NCBI GenBank assembly: GCA_031296405.1
Contig: JAVKKH010000002.1
Location: 62,001-126,000 of the forward strand
Length of the DNA stretch: 64,000 nt
DNA from: Candidatus Tepidifontimicrobium thermophilum
GTDB lineage: Bacteria > Sysuimicrobiota > Sysuimicrobiia > Sysuimicrobiales > Sysuimicrobiaceae
Direction of reading: 5' to 3'
The notes under the pieces are model-generated. The model had not been told where the DNA came from. It saw only the letters and a list, made by a program, of their open reading frames with translations, and did no database searches. This document shows positions 41,780 to 51,171 of the stretch, piece by piece (the first letter of the stretch is position 1; each line of letters opens with the position of its first letter). The position numbers and the translations under genes were made by a program.

Positions 41780-43402
41780 ATGGCGCACCTCTCTCTGTAC
41801 CGCAAGTGGAGGCCCCAGACCTTCGGCGACGTGGTGGGGCAGGAGCCGGTGACCCGTACCCTGCGGGGCGCCCTCGCCACCGGCCGGATCAGCCACGCGT
41901 ACCTGTTCAGCGGCCACCGCGGGACCGGGAAGACCACCACCGCCCGGATCCTCGCCAAGGCCCTCAACTGCGAGCAGGGGCCCACGCCGGACCCTTGCAA
42001 CCGCTGCGCGGCGTGTCGGGCCATCGCGGAGGGCAGCTCCCTGGACGTCATCGAGCTGGACGCCGCCAGCAACCGGGGCATCGACGAGATCCGGGAGATC
42101 CGCGAGCGGGTGCGCCTGGCGCCCGCGGCGAGCCGGTACAAGGTGTACATCCTCGACGAGGCCCACATGCTCACCACGGAGGCGGAAAACGCGCTGCTGA
42201 AGACCCTGGAGGAGCCGCCCCCGCACGTGGTGTTCGTGTTGGTGACCACCGAACCCCACCGGTTGCCCACCACCATCCTTTCCCGGTGCCAGCGGTTCGA
42301 GTTCCGACGGATCCCCACCCCCCTGGTGGTGGAACGGCTGTCCCGCATCGCGCAGGAGGAGGGACTGCAGATCGCTCCAGGTGCCCTGCACCTGATCGCG
42401 CGGTCCGCGGACGGGGCGCTGCGGGATGCCGAGAGCGTCCTCGACCAGCTCGCGAGCAGCGTGGAAGGGCCCATCCAGGAAGCGGACGTGGTCCGCCTGT
42501 TGGGCCTGCTGGAGGACGAGCTGGTGGACGCGGTCACCGACGCGGTTCAGAACTCCGACGCCGCGGCCGCGCTGCGGCTGGCCGCGCGGGTGGCGGAAAG
42601 CGGCCGGGACCCACGCGCGGTGCTGCGGCGTCTGGTGTCCCACTTCCGGGACCTGTTGCTCCTGCGCACCGCCCCGGACCTCCGGGACCTGGTGGATGCG
42701 CCCCCGGACCGGGTCGCCCGGCTGCTCCAGCAGGCCCACAGCTTCCCTCCAGAGGAGCTGCTGCGCGCGATCTCCGTCCTGGCGGCCGCGGAGAACGAGG
42801 CCCGGTGGAGTACCCAGCCCCGGCTCAGCCTGGAGCTGGCCCTGCTGCGCCTCGCGCGGCCCGACGTGGACCCGACCCTGGAAGGCCTGCGTGGCCGCGT
42901 GCTCAGGCTGGAGCGGATGCTCCAGGCGACGGAACCCGACCAACCTGCCGAGCCGACGCGCGCGGAGCTGCCATCCCGCCGGCCCGCGGAGGCGGACGGA
43001 CCTGTGGTCCAGTCCGCCCTGCCCGTAGAACCCGAGCTGGACTGGGAGTCCGTGGTCGCGCGGTGGCCGCGCGTCCTCGAGGAGGTCAAGGCCAAGCGCG
43101 CCTACACCTTCGCCCTGCTGGCGGACGCCAGACCCGCCGCGTTGGACGCGGACGAGCTTGTGGTGGAGTTCCCCGTGGGCGGGGAGTTTGCGGCCAGCAC
43201 CCTGCAGGACCCGCGGCACCGGGGTCTAGTCGAACAGGCTTTCCAGCAGGCCCTCGGCCGGCGTCTGCGGCTGCGCGTCGTGGTGGCAGACACCACACCC
43301 CCTCCACCCCGGGACCCGCCCAGGGACCCCCTGGTGGACCAAGCCACGCACCTCCTGGGGCCTGCAGTGGCCTTCCGGCCGCTCGAGGCACCGGAGGAGT
43401 AG
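41780..43402 (+). CDS. dnaX: DNA polymerase III gamma/tau subunit
   Basis: 540-residue clamp-loader ATPase. YRKWRPQTFGDVVGQE is the canonical start; Walker A is GTGKT with Lys51; the zinc site is C-x8-C-x2-C-x2-C (CEQGPTPDPCNRCAAC); DEAH-type DEAHML and SRC (ILSRCQRFEF) follow. Residues 380-540 form the tau-like region with linker and DNA-binding C-terminus. TAGAAT at 41745 may be the -10. Followed by ybaB and recR. Confidence 0.95.
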   Translation: MAHLSLYRKWRPQTFGDVVGQEPVTRTLRGALATGRISHAYLFSGHRGTGKTTTARILAKALNCEQGPTPDPCNRCAACRAIAEGSSLDVIELDAASNRGIDEIREIRERVRLAPAASRYKVYILDEAHMLTTEAENALLKTLEEPPPHVVFVLVTTEPHRLPTTILSRCQRFEFRRIPTPLVVERLSRIAQEEGLQIAPGALHLIARSADGALRDAESVLDQLASSVEGPIQEADVVRLLGLLEDELVDAVTDAVQNSDAAAALRLAARVAESGRDPRAVLRRLVSHFRDLLLLRTAPDLRDLVDAPPDRVARLLQQAHSFPPEELLRAISVLAAAENEARWSTQPRLSLELALLRLARPDVDPTLEGLRGRVLRLERMLQATEPDQPAEPTRAELPSRRPAEADGPVVQSALPVEPELDWESVVARWPRVLEEVKAKRAYTFALLADARPAALDADELVVEFPVGGEFAASTLQDPRHRGLVEQAFQQALGRRLRLRVVVADTTPPPPRDPPRDPLVDQATHLLGPAVAFRPLEAPEE

Positions 43403-43418
43403 CGCAAAGAGGTGAGCC

Positions 43419-43730
43419 GTGCGGGACATGAGCAAGGTGCTCCGGCAGGTCCAGAAGGTTCAGGAGGAGTTCGCCCGTGTGCAGGAGGAGCTGGCCCAGG
43501 AACGCGTGGAGGCCAGTGCGGGTGGCGGCACCGTCCGGGTGGTGGTGGACGGGCATGGCCGCGTGCTGGAGGTCCACATCGCGCCGGAAGTGGTGGACCC
43601 CGGGGACGTGGAGACCTTGGAGGACCTGGTGCTGGCGGCCCTTCACCACGCCCAGGAGCAGGCCCGCGCACAAGCGGAGCAGCGCCTGAAGGGGATCGCC
43701 GGCGGCTTCGGCCTGCCGGGTCTGGCGTAA
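43419..43730 (+). CDS. ybaB: YbaB/EbfC-family nucleoid-associated protein
   Basis: 103 residues, DNA-binding tweezer dimer. The long N-terminal helix ([20 protein letters not shown]), central beta segment ([21 protein letters not shown]) and C-terminal helix fit the family. GAGGTGAG lies 5 bases before the GTG. Conserved neighbour between dnaX and recR. Confidence 0.93.
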   Translation: MRDMSKVLRQVQKVQEEFARVQEELAQERVEASAGGGTVRVVVDGHGRVLEVHIAPEVVDPGDVETLEDLVLAALHHAQEQARAQAEQRLKGIAGGFGLPGLA

Positions 43731-43734
43731 GGGG

Positions 43735-44328
43735 ATGCTGCCCGAGGCCCTGGCCCGTCTGGTCGAGCACCTGTCGCGGCTGCCCACGGTGGGGCCGAAA
43801 ACTGCCCAGCGCCTGGCGCTGCACGTCCTCCGGATGTCCGAGGACGAGGTCCGGCAGCTGGCCGAGGCTCTGCTGGAAGCCAAGGCGCGGGTGAAGCCGT
43901 GCTCGGTCTGCTTCCACCTCACGGAGGTGGACCCGTGCGCCATCTGCACCAGCCCCACCCGCGACCCTTCTGTCCTGTGCGTGGTGGAGGACTCCCGGGA
44001 CGTGCTGGCCATTGAACGGGCCCGGGAGTTCCGGGGCCGTTACCACGTGCTCGGGGGCGCCATCTCGCCCCTGGACGGGGTCGGCCCGGAGGACCTACGG
44101 ATCCGCGAGCTGCTGGACCGCCTGCGCGGTGGCGAGGTGCGCGAGGTCATCGTGGCCACCAACCCCCGCGTGGAGGGAGACGCCACCGCCCTCTACCTCG
44201 CCCGGCTCATCCGTCCCCTGGGGATCCGGGTGACGCGGCTGGCGCACGGCCTGCCCGTGGGCGGGGACCTGGAGTACGCAGACGAGGTGACCCTCGCCAG
44301 GGCCCTCGAGGGCCGGCGCGAGCTGTAG
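43735..44328 (+). CDS. recR: Recombination mediator RecR
   Basis: 197 residues: helix-hairpin-helix ([18 protein letters not shown]), C4 zinc finger ([16 protein letters not shown]), Toprim domain ([29 protein letters not shown]) and the C-terminal Walker-B-like [11 protein letters not shown]. Acts with RecF/RecO in RecA loading. Starts 4 bases after the ybaB stop. Confidence 0.96.
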   Translation: MLPEALARLVEHLSRLPTVGPKTAQRLALHVLRMSEDEVRQLAEALLEAKARVKPCSVCFHLTEVDPCAICTSPTRDPSVLCVVEDSRDVLAIERAREFRGRYHVLGGAISPLDGVGPEDLRIRELLDRLRGGEVREVIVATNPRVEGDATALYLARLIRPLGIRVTRLAHGLPVGGDLEYADEVTLARALEGRREL

Positions 44329-44383
44329 GCCCGGCCCGTGGAAGGAACCCGTGGGCCGGCCTATACTGGCCTGGGAGTCCGCC

Positions 44384-44854
44384 ATGGAGTACGTAAGCCC
44401 CACCCTGGGGCGCATGACGTTCGACGAGATGTTCCGCCACGTGGTGGCGTTCGTGGAGGAGCAGCCCGAGCGGCCTTACCACCTGATCGTGGGCACAGAC
44501 TCTCTCGTCTCGGACCACACCTGCTTCGTGACCGCCATCGTCATCCACCGGGTCGGGCAGGGCGGCCGGTACTTTTACCGGAAGCACTACACCCGCAAGA
44601 TAGACAGCCTCCGCCAGCGGATCCTGTACGAGGTCTCCCTGAGCCTGGAGGTGGCCTCCCGCCTCTCCGCGGGGCTGGCCCGCAACGGCCACGCTCAGCT
44701 ACCGGTGGAGATCCACGTGGACGTCGGCGACCGGGGCGAGACCAAGTCCATCATCCGAGAGGTGGTGGGCATGGTCACGGGTTCCGGGTACGCGGCCAAG
44801 ACCAAGCCGGAAGCGTACGGGGCCACGAAGGTGGCCGACAAGCACTCTAAGTGA
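44384..44854 (+). CDS. YkuK/DUF458 RNase H-like protein
   Basis: 156-residue DUF458 protein; LIVGTDSLVSDHTCFVTAIVIHR, the YTRKIDSLRQRI segment and HVDVGDRGETKSIIREVVGMVTGSGY are family blocks with conserved Asp residues. Function is unknown (predicted nuclease fold, found with sporulation-competent and related bacteria). GGGAG lies 6 bases before the ATG; TATACT at 44362 may be its own -10. A GTG at 44351 would start within this promoter. Confidence 0.85.
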   Translation: MEYVSPTLGRMTFDEMFRHVVAFVEEQPERPYHLIVGTDSLVSDHTCFVTAIVIHRVGQGGRYFYRKHYTRKIDSLRQRILYEVSLSLEVASRLSAGLARNGHAQLPVEIHVDVGDRGETKSIIREVVGMVTGSGYAAKTKPEAYGATKVADKHSK

Positions 44855-44858
44855 GCCG

Positions 44859-46493
44859 CTAGCCTGCCTCTGCTTTTTGCCCGTCCAGCAGGCGCAAAAA
44901 CGCGGCCACCACTTCCGGGTCGAACTGGCGTCCGGCCTGCTCCTGGAGGTAGGCTCGGGCTTTGTCCTGCGGCCAAGCGGGCCGGTAGGGCCGAGGGTTG
45001 GAAAGAGCGTCCCAGACGTCCACCACCGCGAAGATCCGGGCCGCCAGAGGGATCTCCTCTCCCCGCAGGCCGCGGGGGTAGCCGCTACCGTCCCACCGCT
45101 CGTGGTGGCAGTAGGGGATGTCCAGGGCCGGTCGCAGGTAACGGATGGGCCACAGGAGCTCGTACGCGTACTGGGGGTGGCGCCGCATCACCGCCATCTC
45201 CTCCGCCGTGAGGGGCCCCGGCTTGTGGAGGATTTCGTCGGGGATGGCCATCTTGCCGATGTCGTGCAACAGGGCCCCCCGGCGCACGTGCACCACCTGA
45301 TCCTCGGGCACGCCCATGGCGCGGGCCAGTTCCACCGCCAGGGCTGCCACCCGCAGGGTGTGTCCCCGGGTCTCGCGATCCCTGAGGTCCAGGGCCCTGG
45401 ACCACCCCTCCAGGGTAGTGTCGTAGGCCGCGGCCAGCTCCGCCTCCCGCGCCCGGAGGGCTTCCACCATCTCGTCGAAGGCGGAGGCGAGGGAGCCCAG
45501 CTCGGTGCCGTCGTACGCCAGCCCCGTACGGGCCCCCAGGTCCCCGCTGCGGACCCGCTCCGCCGCCCGCACGAGAGCCTCTACGGGCCGCAGCACCAGC
45601 CACCGGCTCGCCGCCCACACCACCACCGCGGCGCAGACCGCCGCAAACCCCAGCGCCAGCCAGCTGTTCCGGGCCGCGGCCCGCAGGTCCGCGAACGCCA
45701 CGTCTTCGGACACCGCCCACACCGCCACCACCGCACCGTCCGCCACGGCCACGTGGGCCACCGCGTGGCCCCTAGTCCGCCGGAAGGCCGCAGCGGAAGT
45801 CCAGCCGGCTAATGCTACTCCGTCCGACGTGCCGTCGCGCCAGTCCCAGACCGCCCACGGCCTTCCCGGAACGGCAGCGCCTTCTGGCCAGGCAGCCAGC
45901 ACCCGCCCACGCGGGTCCAGCACAGCCCAGGTCTCCCCCACCACGGCCGGCCGGCCGCGTACGAGGCCCTGCAGGCGGTCTGGGTGTACGGCGGCCAGCA
46001 GGGTGCCTAGGGTCGTCCGGTACCTGGCGTCCGGCACCGGCACGGCCACCGCGAGGCCCAACGTGTTGCCTCCCTCCACGAGCGCACCCACCGAGAACCT
46101 TGCGGTCCGCGCGAGCGCGCGGCTGGTGGGCTGTCGCGCCCAGCCCATGGCGGCCATCGGATGGGAAGCGCAGACCGGCCGGCCCCTGCGGTCGACCCTC
46201 AGGATCCCTGCGAACAGATGGCCGTCCGCCACGGTGCGGGTGAGGCGCTGGTTGCATCCCTCCGGTTCGCCGTCGCGCACCGCTGCCACCAGACTCAGGC
46301 GCACCAGTTCCCTCCGGACGTCCTCCAGCAGACGGGCTGTGTCCGCGGCGAGCAGCTCCGCGGACCGCCGCGCCCGATCCTCCACGAGGACCAGCTGCCT
46401 TGCTCGCTCCCGGCGGTAGGTGTAGCCGAGGCTCAGGGCCACGGGGACCACGGCCAGCAGGGTGACCGCGACGAGCCGGCTCGAAAGGGTCAC
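44859..46493 (-). CDS. HD-GYP domain phosphodiesterase with extracytoplasmic sensor
   Basis: 544 residues. Two membrane helices (about 8-25 and 272-295) bracket an extracytoplasmic sensor domain; a HAMP-like linker (LVLRPVEALVRAAERVRSGD) joins to an HD-GYP output (360-544) with LLHDIGKMAIPD, MRRHPQYAYELL and HHERWDGSGYPRGLRGEEIP, all metal and cyclic-di-GMP positions intact. Likely hydrolyses cyclic-di-GMP. GGGGAGG lies 5 bases before the GTG. It complements the GGDEF gene at the window's right end and the MshEN domain of the pseudo-PilB. Confidence 0.93.
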   Translation of the reverse strand: MTLSSRLVAVTLLAVVPVALSLGYTYRRERARQLVLVEDRARRSAELLAADTARLLEDVRRELVRLSLVAAVRDGEPEGCNQRLTRTVADGHLFAGILRVDRRGRPVCASHPMAAMGWARQPTSRALARTARFSVGALVEGGNTLGLAVAVPVPDARYRTTLGTLLAAVHPDRLQGLVRGRPAVVGETWAVLDPRGRVLAAWPEGAAVPGRPWAVWDWRDGTSDGVALAGWTSAAAFRRTRGHAVAHVAVADGAVVAVWAVSEDVAFADLRAAARNSWLALGFAAVCAAVVVWAASRWLVLRPVEALVRAAERVRSGDLGARTGLAYDGTELGSLASAFDEMVEALRAREAELAAAYDTTLEGWSRALDLRDRETRGHTLRVAALAVELARAMGVPEDQVVHVRRGALLHDIGKMAIPDEILHKPGPLTAEEMAVMRRHPQYAYELLWPIRYLRPALDIPYCHHERWDGSGYPRGLRGEEIPLAARIFAVVDVWDALSNPRPYRPAWPQDKARAYLQEQAGRQFDPEVVAAFLRLLDGQKAEAG

Positions 46494-46553
46494 GACGACC
46501 TCCCCGCCTGCGGTAGGAGCAATCCCGCGGCCAGCTCGTCTGTGTTTGGGGGG

Positions 46554-47699
46554 TCAGATGGACAGGCTGAGGCGCCGGACAGCCCCCTCGTCCACTTCCA
46601 CCCCCAGGCCAGGAGCCACGGGGACCCTGGCGTATCCCCCCTCCACCTGGACCGTCTGCACCGCGTAGGGGCTCTCCAGGAACTGCCGCCCGTTCAGGTC
46701 GGCGGGGTGGCGGAGGCCGAAACCGCCGAACAGGTGCAGGGAGGCAGCCAGCCCGAGGTCGGAGTCGGTCAGCCCGGATCCCATAAGGTCGAGCCCGGAC
46801 TCCTCCACCAGCTCGCAGAGCCTCCACGACAACCACAGGCCCGCGTTCCGCTGGACCTTTGCGATGGCCACGTCCAGACACCCAAGCCGAACCGCGGTCA
46901 GCAGGTCCTGCGGGTGTCGCAGGGTCTCGTCCAGGGCGACGGGGATCGGTGACCGCTCCCTCAGCCAGGCGAGGCCGAACAGGTCGTTGCTCCTCAAGGG
47001 CTGTTCGAAAACCGCCACGTCCAGCTCCGAAAGCCGACGCGCTACCCGCAGCGCTTCCTGGGGTCGGTAAGCCTGGTTGGCGTCCACCCACAGGAACGCG
47101 GACCCCGCACGTTTGCGGACAGCGCGGACGATGGCCACGTCCTCGTCCTCCGTGTGCAGGCCGATTTTGACCTTGAACGCCCGGTAGCCCGCAGCCCGTC
47201 CTTCCTCCACGCTGGCCTCCGCCGCCGCCACGCTTTCAGGCGACACCACCCAAGCCAACTCGATCTCCTCCCGCCGCCGGGACCCGCGCCACACACCCAC
47301 GGGCACCCGCAGACGTCGACCCACGAGGTCGTGGACGGCCACGTCCAGGGCAGCCTTCGCCAGCGGGGCACCGATGGAGAAACCACGCTGGATGACGCGG
47401 TCGAACGTCCGATGGAGCCCGTCCAGATCCCATAGTGGATGGCCCTGAACCGCGGGAGCCAGATAGCCGCGCAGCGTCCCCACGATGGACTCGGTGGTCT
47501 CGTACGTCCACGAAGGCAGCGGGGTCGCCTCACCCCAGCCGCACGCGCCGTCCGTGTCTGTCACCTTGACCAGCACCCGCACCGCGGGTTCCCCCACACG
47601 GGTCACGGCCCCTCCAGAGATGGCGAAGGCCCGCCGGACCGGGAGACCCACCACGTACACGTCCACCCGATCGATCCGCGCCTGCAGGTCTGCCCCCAC
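46554..47699 (-). CDS. Enolase-superfamily enzyme (muconate-cycloisomerase/dipeptide-epimerase subgroup)
   Basis: 381 residues. General base KxK in FKVKIG, metal ligands in LWVDANQAY (Asp), VFEQPL (Glu) and ALDETL (Asp/Glu), and second base Lys in IAKVQRNAG mark the MLE subgroup of the superfamily, which performs proton abstraction alpha to a carboxylate. Exact substrate unknown. GTG start 5 bases after the LacI stop, so co-transcribed with the regulator in the LacI island. Confidence 0.88.
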   Translation of the reverse strand: MGADLQARIDRVDVYVVGLPVRRAFAISGGAVTRVGEPAVRVLVKVTDTDGACGWGEATPLPSWTYETTESIVGTLRGYLAPAVQGHPLWDLDGLHRTFDRVIQRGFSIGAPLAKAALDVAVHDLVGRRLRVPVGVWRGSRRREEIELAWVVSPESVAAAEASVEEGRAAGYRAFKVKIGLHTEDEDVAIVRAVRKRAGSAFLWVDANQAYRPQEALRVARRLSELDVAVFEQPLRSNDLFGLAWLRERSPIPVALDETLRHPQDLLTAVRLGCLDVAIAKVQRNAGLWLSWRLCELVEESGLDLMGSGLTDSDLGLAASLHLFGGFGLRHPADLNGRQFLESPYAVQTVQVEGGYARVPVAPGLGVEVDEGAVRRLSLSI

Positions 47700-47704
47700 C
47701 TCTG

Positions 47705-48724
47705 CTAAGCCCCCTTCGGCGGAGCCGTGCTTTCCCTCGGGATCACCACCGCGGGGAAGAACGCCACACGGAGGTCTTCGCCGGGGCTCTCCAGGGCCAG
47801 CTCCATGGCCCGGACCCCCATCTCCTCCATGGGGATGCGGACGGTGGTCAGCGTCGGTGTGACGTCCCGGGCGATCGCCATATCGTCGAAGCCCGCTAGC
47901 GAGACATCGTCAGGGACCCGAAACCCAGCCCGCCGAAGCGTCGCCAGGGCTCCCACAGCCATCTGGTCGTTCAAGGCGAAGATGGCCGTCACGCGCAGCC
48001 CTCGCCGGAGGAGCTGTTCCGCCGCGGCCTCTCCGCTATCTCGGCTGAAGTCACCGGGCAGCACCCATGTGGGGTCCAGGCGGATGCCTTTCTCCGACAG
48101 CCCCTGGCGGAAGCCCTCTACCCGATCCCGCGTGGTTGTCAGCTGAGGGGGTCCCGCGATCATCGCCACCCTCCGATGCCCCAGATCCGCCAGGTAGTGG
48201 GCCAGGGCTCTGGCTCCCCCGAAGTTGTCGGGCAGCACCGCGTCGCCGGGTAAATGGTGACGGCTGATCACCACCAGCCGCCCCCCGGTGGCCAGGTAAG
48301 CCTCCACGGCCGCCAACATCTTCTGCCCGTAGCTACGGTCGTCGCGCCCGCTGCCAGCCAACACGATGGCCTCCACCCGCTGGGCGTGGAGGAGCCGCAC
48401 GTACTCCACTTCTCGGTCTGGGTCGCGGTAAGTGTTGCAGATGATGGTCAGCCGTCCTGCCCGACTGGCGACCCGCTGTGCGCCCCGAACGATCTCTGCG
48501 AAGTACGGGTCACTGACGTCGTGGGCGACCACCCCGACCACGTGGGTGCGTGCCCGCACCAGGGCCTGCGCGTGCGCGTTGGGGACATAGTTCAGGCTCC
48601 GGGCGGCGGCCAGCACCCTCCGCCTGAGCTCCGGCCGGACCCGGTAGCCACTACCGCTCAAGACGCGGCTGGCCGTCGCCAGGGACACCCCCGCCGTCCT
48701 CGCTACTTCCGCCAGGGTGGCCAT
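47705..48724 (-). CDS. LacI-family transcriptional regulator
   Basis: 339 residues: helix-turn-helix 1-46 (ATLAEVARTAGVSLATASRVL, hinge NYVPNAHAQALVR) and a periplasmic-binding-like sensor domain with HDVSDPYFAEIVRG, GFDDMAIARDVTPTLTTVR. Probably controls the surrounding catabolic genes with a sugar or acid inducer. Its start codon overlaps a palindrome similar to the perfect one upstream of the cupin-Tct operon. Confidence 0.93.
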   Translation of the reverse strand: MATLAEVARTAGVSLATASRVLSGSGYRVRPELRRRVLAAARSLNYVPNAHAQALVRARTHVVGVVAHDVSDPYFAEIVRGAQRVASRAGRLTIICNTYRDPDREVEYVRLLHAQRVEAIVLAGSGRDDRSYGQKMLAAVEAYLATGGRLVVISRHHLPGDAVLPDNFGGARALAHYLADLGHRRVAMIAGPPQLTTTRDRVEGFRQGLSEKGIRLDPTWVLPGDFSRDSGEAAAEQLLRRGLRVTAIFALNDQMAVGALATLRRAGFRVPDDVSLAGFDDMAIARDVTPTLTTVRIPMEEMGVRAMELALESPGEDLRVAFFPAVVIPRESTAPPKGA

Positions 48725-48739
48725 AGAAACGCCTTTCAG
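48724..48739. promoter_or_regulatory. Candidate LacI operator (imperfect)
   Basis: TAGAAACGCCTTTCAG overlaps the lacI-family ATG. It matches 11 of 16 positions of the perfect palindrome at 55452-55467, including TAGAAA and CTTTC. Confidence 0.5.
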
Positions 48740-48746
48740 ATCCTAG

Positions 48747-48764
48747 GTTAACGGTACTGTCAAC
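48747..48764. promoter_or_regulatory. Second palindrome in the LacI/oxidoreductase divergent region
   Basis: GTTAACGGTACTGTCAAC is 14 of 18 self-complementary. It lies between the divergent LacI and Gfo/Idh genes and overlaps a minus-strand TTGACA. Confidence 0.4.
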
Positions 48765-48840
48765 AGCGCCGTCCAGCGGTCAGGCGCGGTGACAAATTCA
48801 GGAGGACGGCCACAGGCAGCGGGAGGAAAGGAGAGGCCCC

Positions 48841-50007
48841 GTGGAGAAAACCCTTTCTATGATTCGTACCGTGCGGATCCTCATGAACGGGGTTACCGGC
48901 CGGATGGGACGTAACCAGCACCTAGTCCGATCCATCCTGGCCATCCAGCAACAGGGGGGCGTCCGCCTGCCAGACGGAACCGTAGTGGTCCCCGAGCCCG
49001 TGCTGGTGGGCCGTGACCCCGAAAAGCTGCAGGCCCTGGCGCAAGCGCACGGGGTCCACCACTGGACCACTTCCCTGGACGACGCCCTCTCGGACCCCGA
49101 CGCACCCCTCTACTTCGACGCGCAGGTTACCGCAGCCCGAGCCGAGGCTCTCCGACGCGCCATCGCCGCGGGCAAACACGTGTACTGCGAGAAGCCCGTC
49201 GCCTCGGATTTCGCGTCCGCTCTGGAGCTGGCACGCCTCGCGCGGCAGAAGGGAGTAGCAAACGGGGTGGTGCAGGACAAGCTCTTCCTGCCGGGGATTC
49301 GCAAGTTGAAGAGGCTGGTGGACTCCGCCTTCTTCGGCCAGGTGCTGTCCATCCAGATGCAGTTCGGCTACTGGGTGTTCGAGGGCGACTGGCAACCGGC
49401 CCAGCGGCCGTCGTGGAACTACCGCCGAGAGGACGGCGGTGGCATCGTCCTGGACATGTTCTGCCACTGGCAGTACGTTCTAGAGAACCTGTTCGGGCGC
49501 ATCCGATCCCTCGTGTGTCTGGGGGCCACCCACGTTCCACAGCGCTACGACGAGCGCGGGCGCCCCTACACCTGCACCGCGGAGGACGCGGCGTACGCCA
49601 TTCTGCAGCTGGACGGAGGGGTCGTCGCCCACGTCCTCTCCTCGTGGACCATCCGCGTCCGACGGGACGACCTGCTGCAGATCCAGGTGGACGGGACCCA
49701 CGGGAGCGCGGTGGCGGGACTTCGGGACTGTTACGTGCAACACCGCGCGTGCACCCCCCGGGCGGTGTGGAACCCCGACATCCCCAAGGGCCACGACTAC
49801 TACGCGGACTGGGCTCCAGTCCCCGACAACGAGACCTTCGACAACGCCTTCAAGGTGCAGTGGGAACTCTTCCTGCAGCATGCCCTGGGCGGGGCCCCCT
49901 ACCGCTGGGACTTCCTGGAGGGCGCCCGAGGTCTCCAGGTGGTGGAAGCGGCCTACACCTCCTGGCGGGAGCGGTGCTGGGTGGACCTGCCGGACCTGGA
50001 GCTCTAG
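48841..50007 (+). CDS. Gfo/Idh/MocA-family oxidoreductase
   Basis: 388 residues: an N-terminal Rossmann domain (ILMNGVTGRMGRNQHLVRS) and the family signature VYCEKPVA, followed by the C-terminal alpha/beta domain with GGIVLDMFCHWQYVLENLFG. NAD(P)-dependent oxidation or reduction of a sugar or inositol-like substrate. GTG start with AGGAAAGGAGAGG upstream; DUF993 follows 2 bases after the stop. Divergent from LacI. Confidence 0.9.
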   Translation: MEKTLSMIRTVRILMNGVTGRMGRNQHLVRSILAIQQQGGVRLPDGTVVVPEPVLVGRDPEKLQALAQAHGVHHWTTSLDDALSDPDAPLYFDAQVTAARAEALRRAIAAGKHVYCEKPVASDFASALELARLARQKGVANGVVQDKLFLPGIRKLKRLVDSAFFGQVLSIQMQFGYWVFEGDWQPAQRPSWNYRREDGGGIVLDMFCHWQYVLENLFGRIRSLVCLGATHVPQRYDERGRPYTCTAEDAAYAILQLDGGVVAHVLSSWTIRVRRDDLLQIQVDGTHGSAVAGLRDCYVQHRACTPRAVWNPDIPKGHDYYADWAPVPDNETFDNAFKVQWELFLQHALGGAPYRWDFLEGARGLQVVEAAYTSWRERCWVDLPDLEL

Positions 50008-50009
50008 CC

Positions 50010-51170
50010 GTGGCGGTGGAGGTGCTCCTGCCCCAGCCGGACCGCTCGCTGGCGTGGTACCGACTCGGGCCTCCCCGGAGTTTCTCCCGCCCCCTGCACC
50101 CGATCCGCTCCCGGGTCGCCTACGCCGCCGCCCATGTGGTGGCAGACCCCTGGCGCGAGCCGGAGGAAGGGCAGTGTCATCTGGACTGGGAGGCTACACT
50201 AGCGTACCGAGCCTACCTGTGGTCCTGGGGGCTCGGCGTAGCGGAGGCCATGGACACCGCGCAACGGGGGATGGGCCTCGACCCTGCCACGGCCATGGAA
50301 CTCTGCCGTCGGACGGCTGAGATCGCGCATCCCTCTGACGCGCCGGTCGTCTGCGGCGTGAACACCGACGACCTCACCCCCGGCCAAGCTAGCCTCGACG
50401 AGGTGGAAGCCAGTTACCGCCGGCAGCTGGAGTGGGTCGAGGCGCAAGGGGCCCAGGCGGTCATCATGAGCAGCCGGGCCCTGTGCGCGGCAGCCCGGGA
50501 GCCTCGGGATTACCTCAGGATCTACGACCGGCTCTTTCGGTCCGCGAGCCGCCGCGTATTGGTCCACTGGCTGGGTGAGCCCTTCGACCCCTCGCTCCGC
50601 GGCTACTGGGGGTACCGGGATCCCCGCGACGCGCTGGAGTTCTTCGTCGATCTCGTGGCCGAGCACGCGGATCGCGTGGACGGAGTCAAGGTCTCCCTCC
50701 TCGATCCCGAGGTGGAAGTTCAGCTCCGGCGCCGCCTGCCTCCATCTGTGCGGGTGTACACCGGGGACGACTTCCACTTCGTGGAACTGATCCGGGGAGA
50801 CGGCCAGCATATCAGCCACGCACTTTTGGGGATCTTCGATGCCATCGCGCCTGCGGCCTCTGCGGCGCTGCAGGCGCTCGACCGGGGCGACGCGGCCGCT
50901 TACGAGGAGATTCTGGCACCTTGTGTCCCACTCAGCCGCCACATCTTCGGTCCTCCCACCTACCGGTACAAGACTGGCTTGGTCTTCCTCGCCTACCTCA
51001 ACGGACACCAGGATCACTTCCGGATGGTCGCAGGGATGGAGAGCGCCCGATCCGTCCTCCATCTGGTGGAGGTGTTCGTCCTGGCAGACCGCGCGGGACT
51101 CTTCCACGATCCGGAGCTCGCGGCCCACCGCATGCGGGCCTTCCTCAGGCTGGCCGGGGTGGACGCCTGA
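50010..51170 (+). CDS. DUF993 family (dihydrodipicolinate-synthase-like) protein
   Basis: 386 residues predicted to adopt a DHDPS-like TIM barrel; family blocks LDWEATLAYRAYLWSWGLGVAEAMDTAQRGMGLD, VNTDDLTPGQ, VLVHWLGEPFDPSLRGYWG and VDGVKVSLLD are visible in order. Found next to Gfo/Idh oxidoreductases and sugar-isomerase-like proteins in catabolic loci, so an aldolase or lyase step on the oxidised product is likely. GTG start with GGAG at 8 bases. Its stop is one base from the convergent isomerase stop. Confidence 0.88.
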   Translation: MAVEVLLPQPDRSLAWYRLGPPRSFSRPLHPIRSRVAYAAAHVVADPWREPEEGQCHLDWEATLAYRAYLWSWGLGVAEAMDTAQRGMGLDPATAMELCRRTAEIAHPSDAPVVCGVNTDDLTPGQASLDEVEASYRRQLEWVEAQGAQAVIMSSRALCAAAREPRDYLRIYDRLFRSASRRVLVHWLGEPFDPSLRGYWGYRDPRDALEFFVDLVAEHADRVDGVKVSLLDPEVEVQLRRRLPPSVRVYTGDDFHFVELIRGDGQHISHALLGIFDAIAPAASAALQALDRGDAAAYEEILAPCVPLSRHIFGPPTYRYKTGLVFLAYLNGHQDHFRMVAGMESARSVLHLVEVFVLADRAGLFHDPELAAHRMRAFLRLAGVDA

Positions 51171-51171
51171 A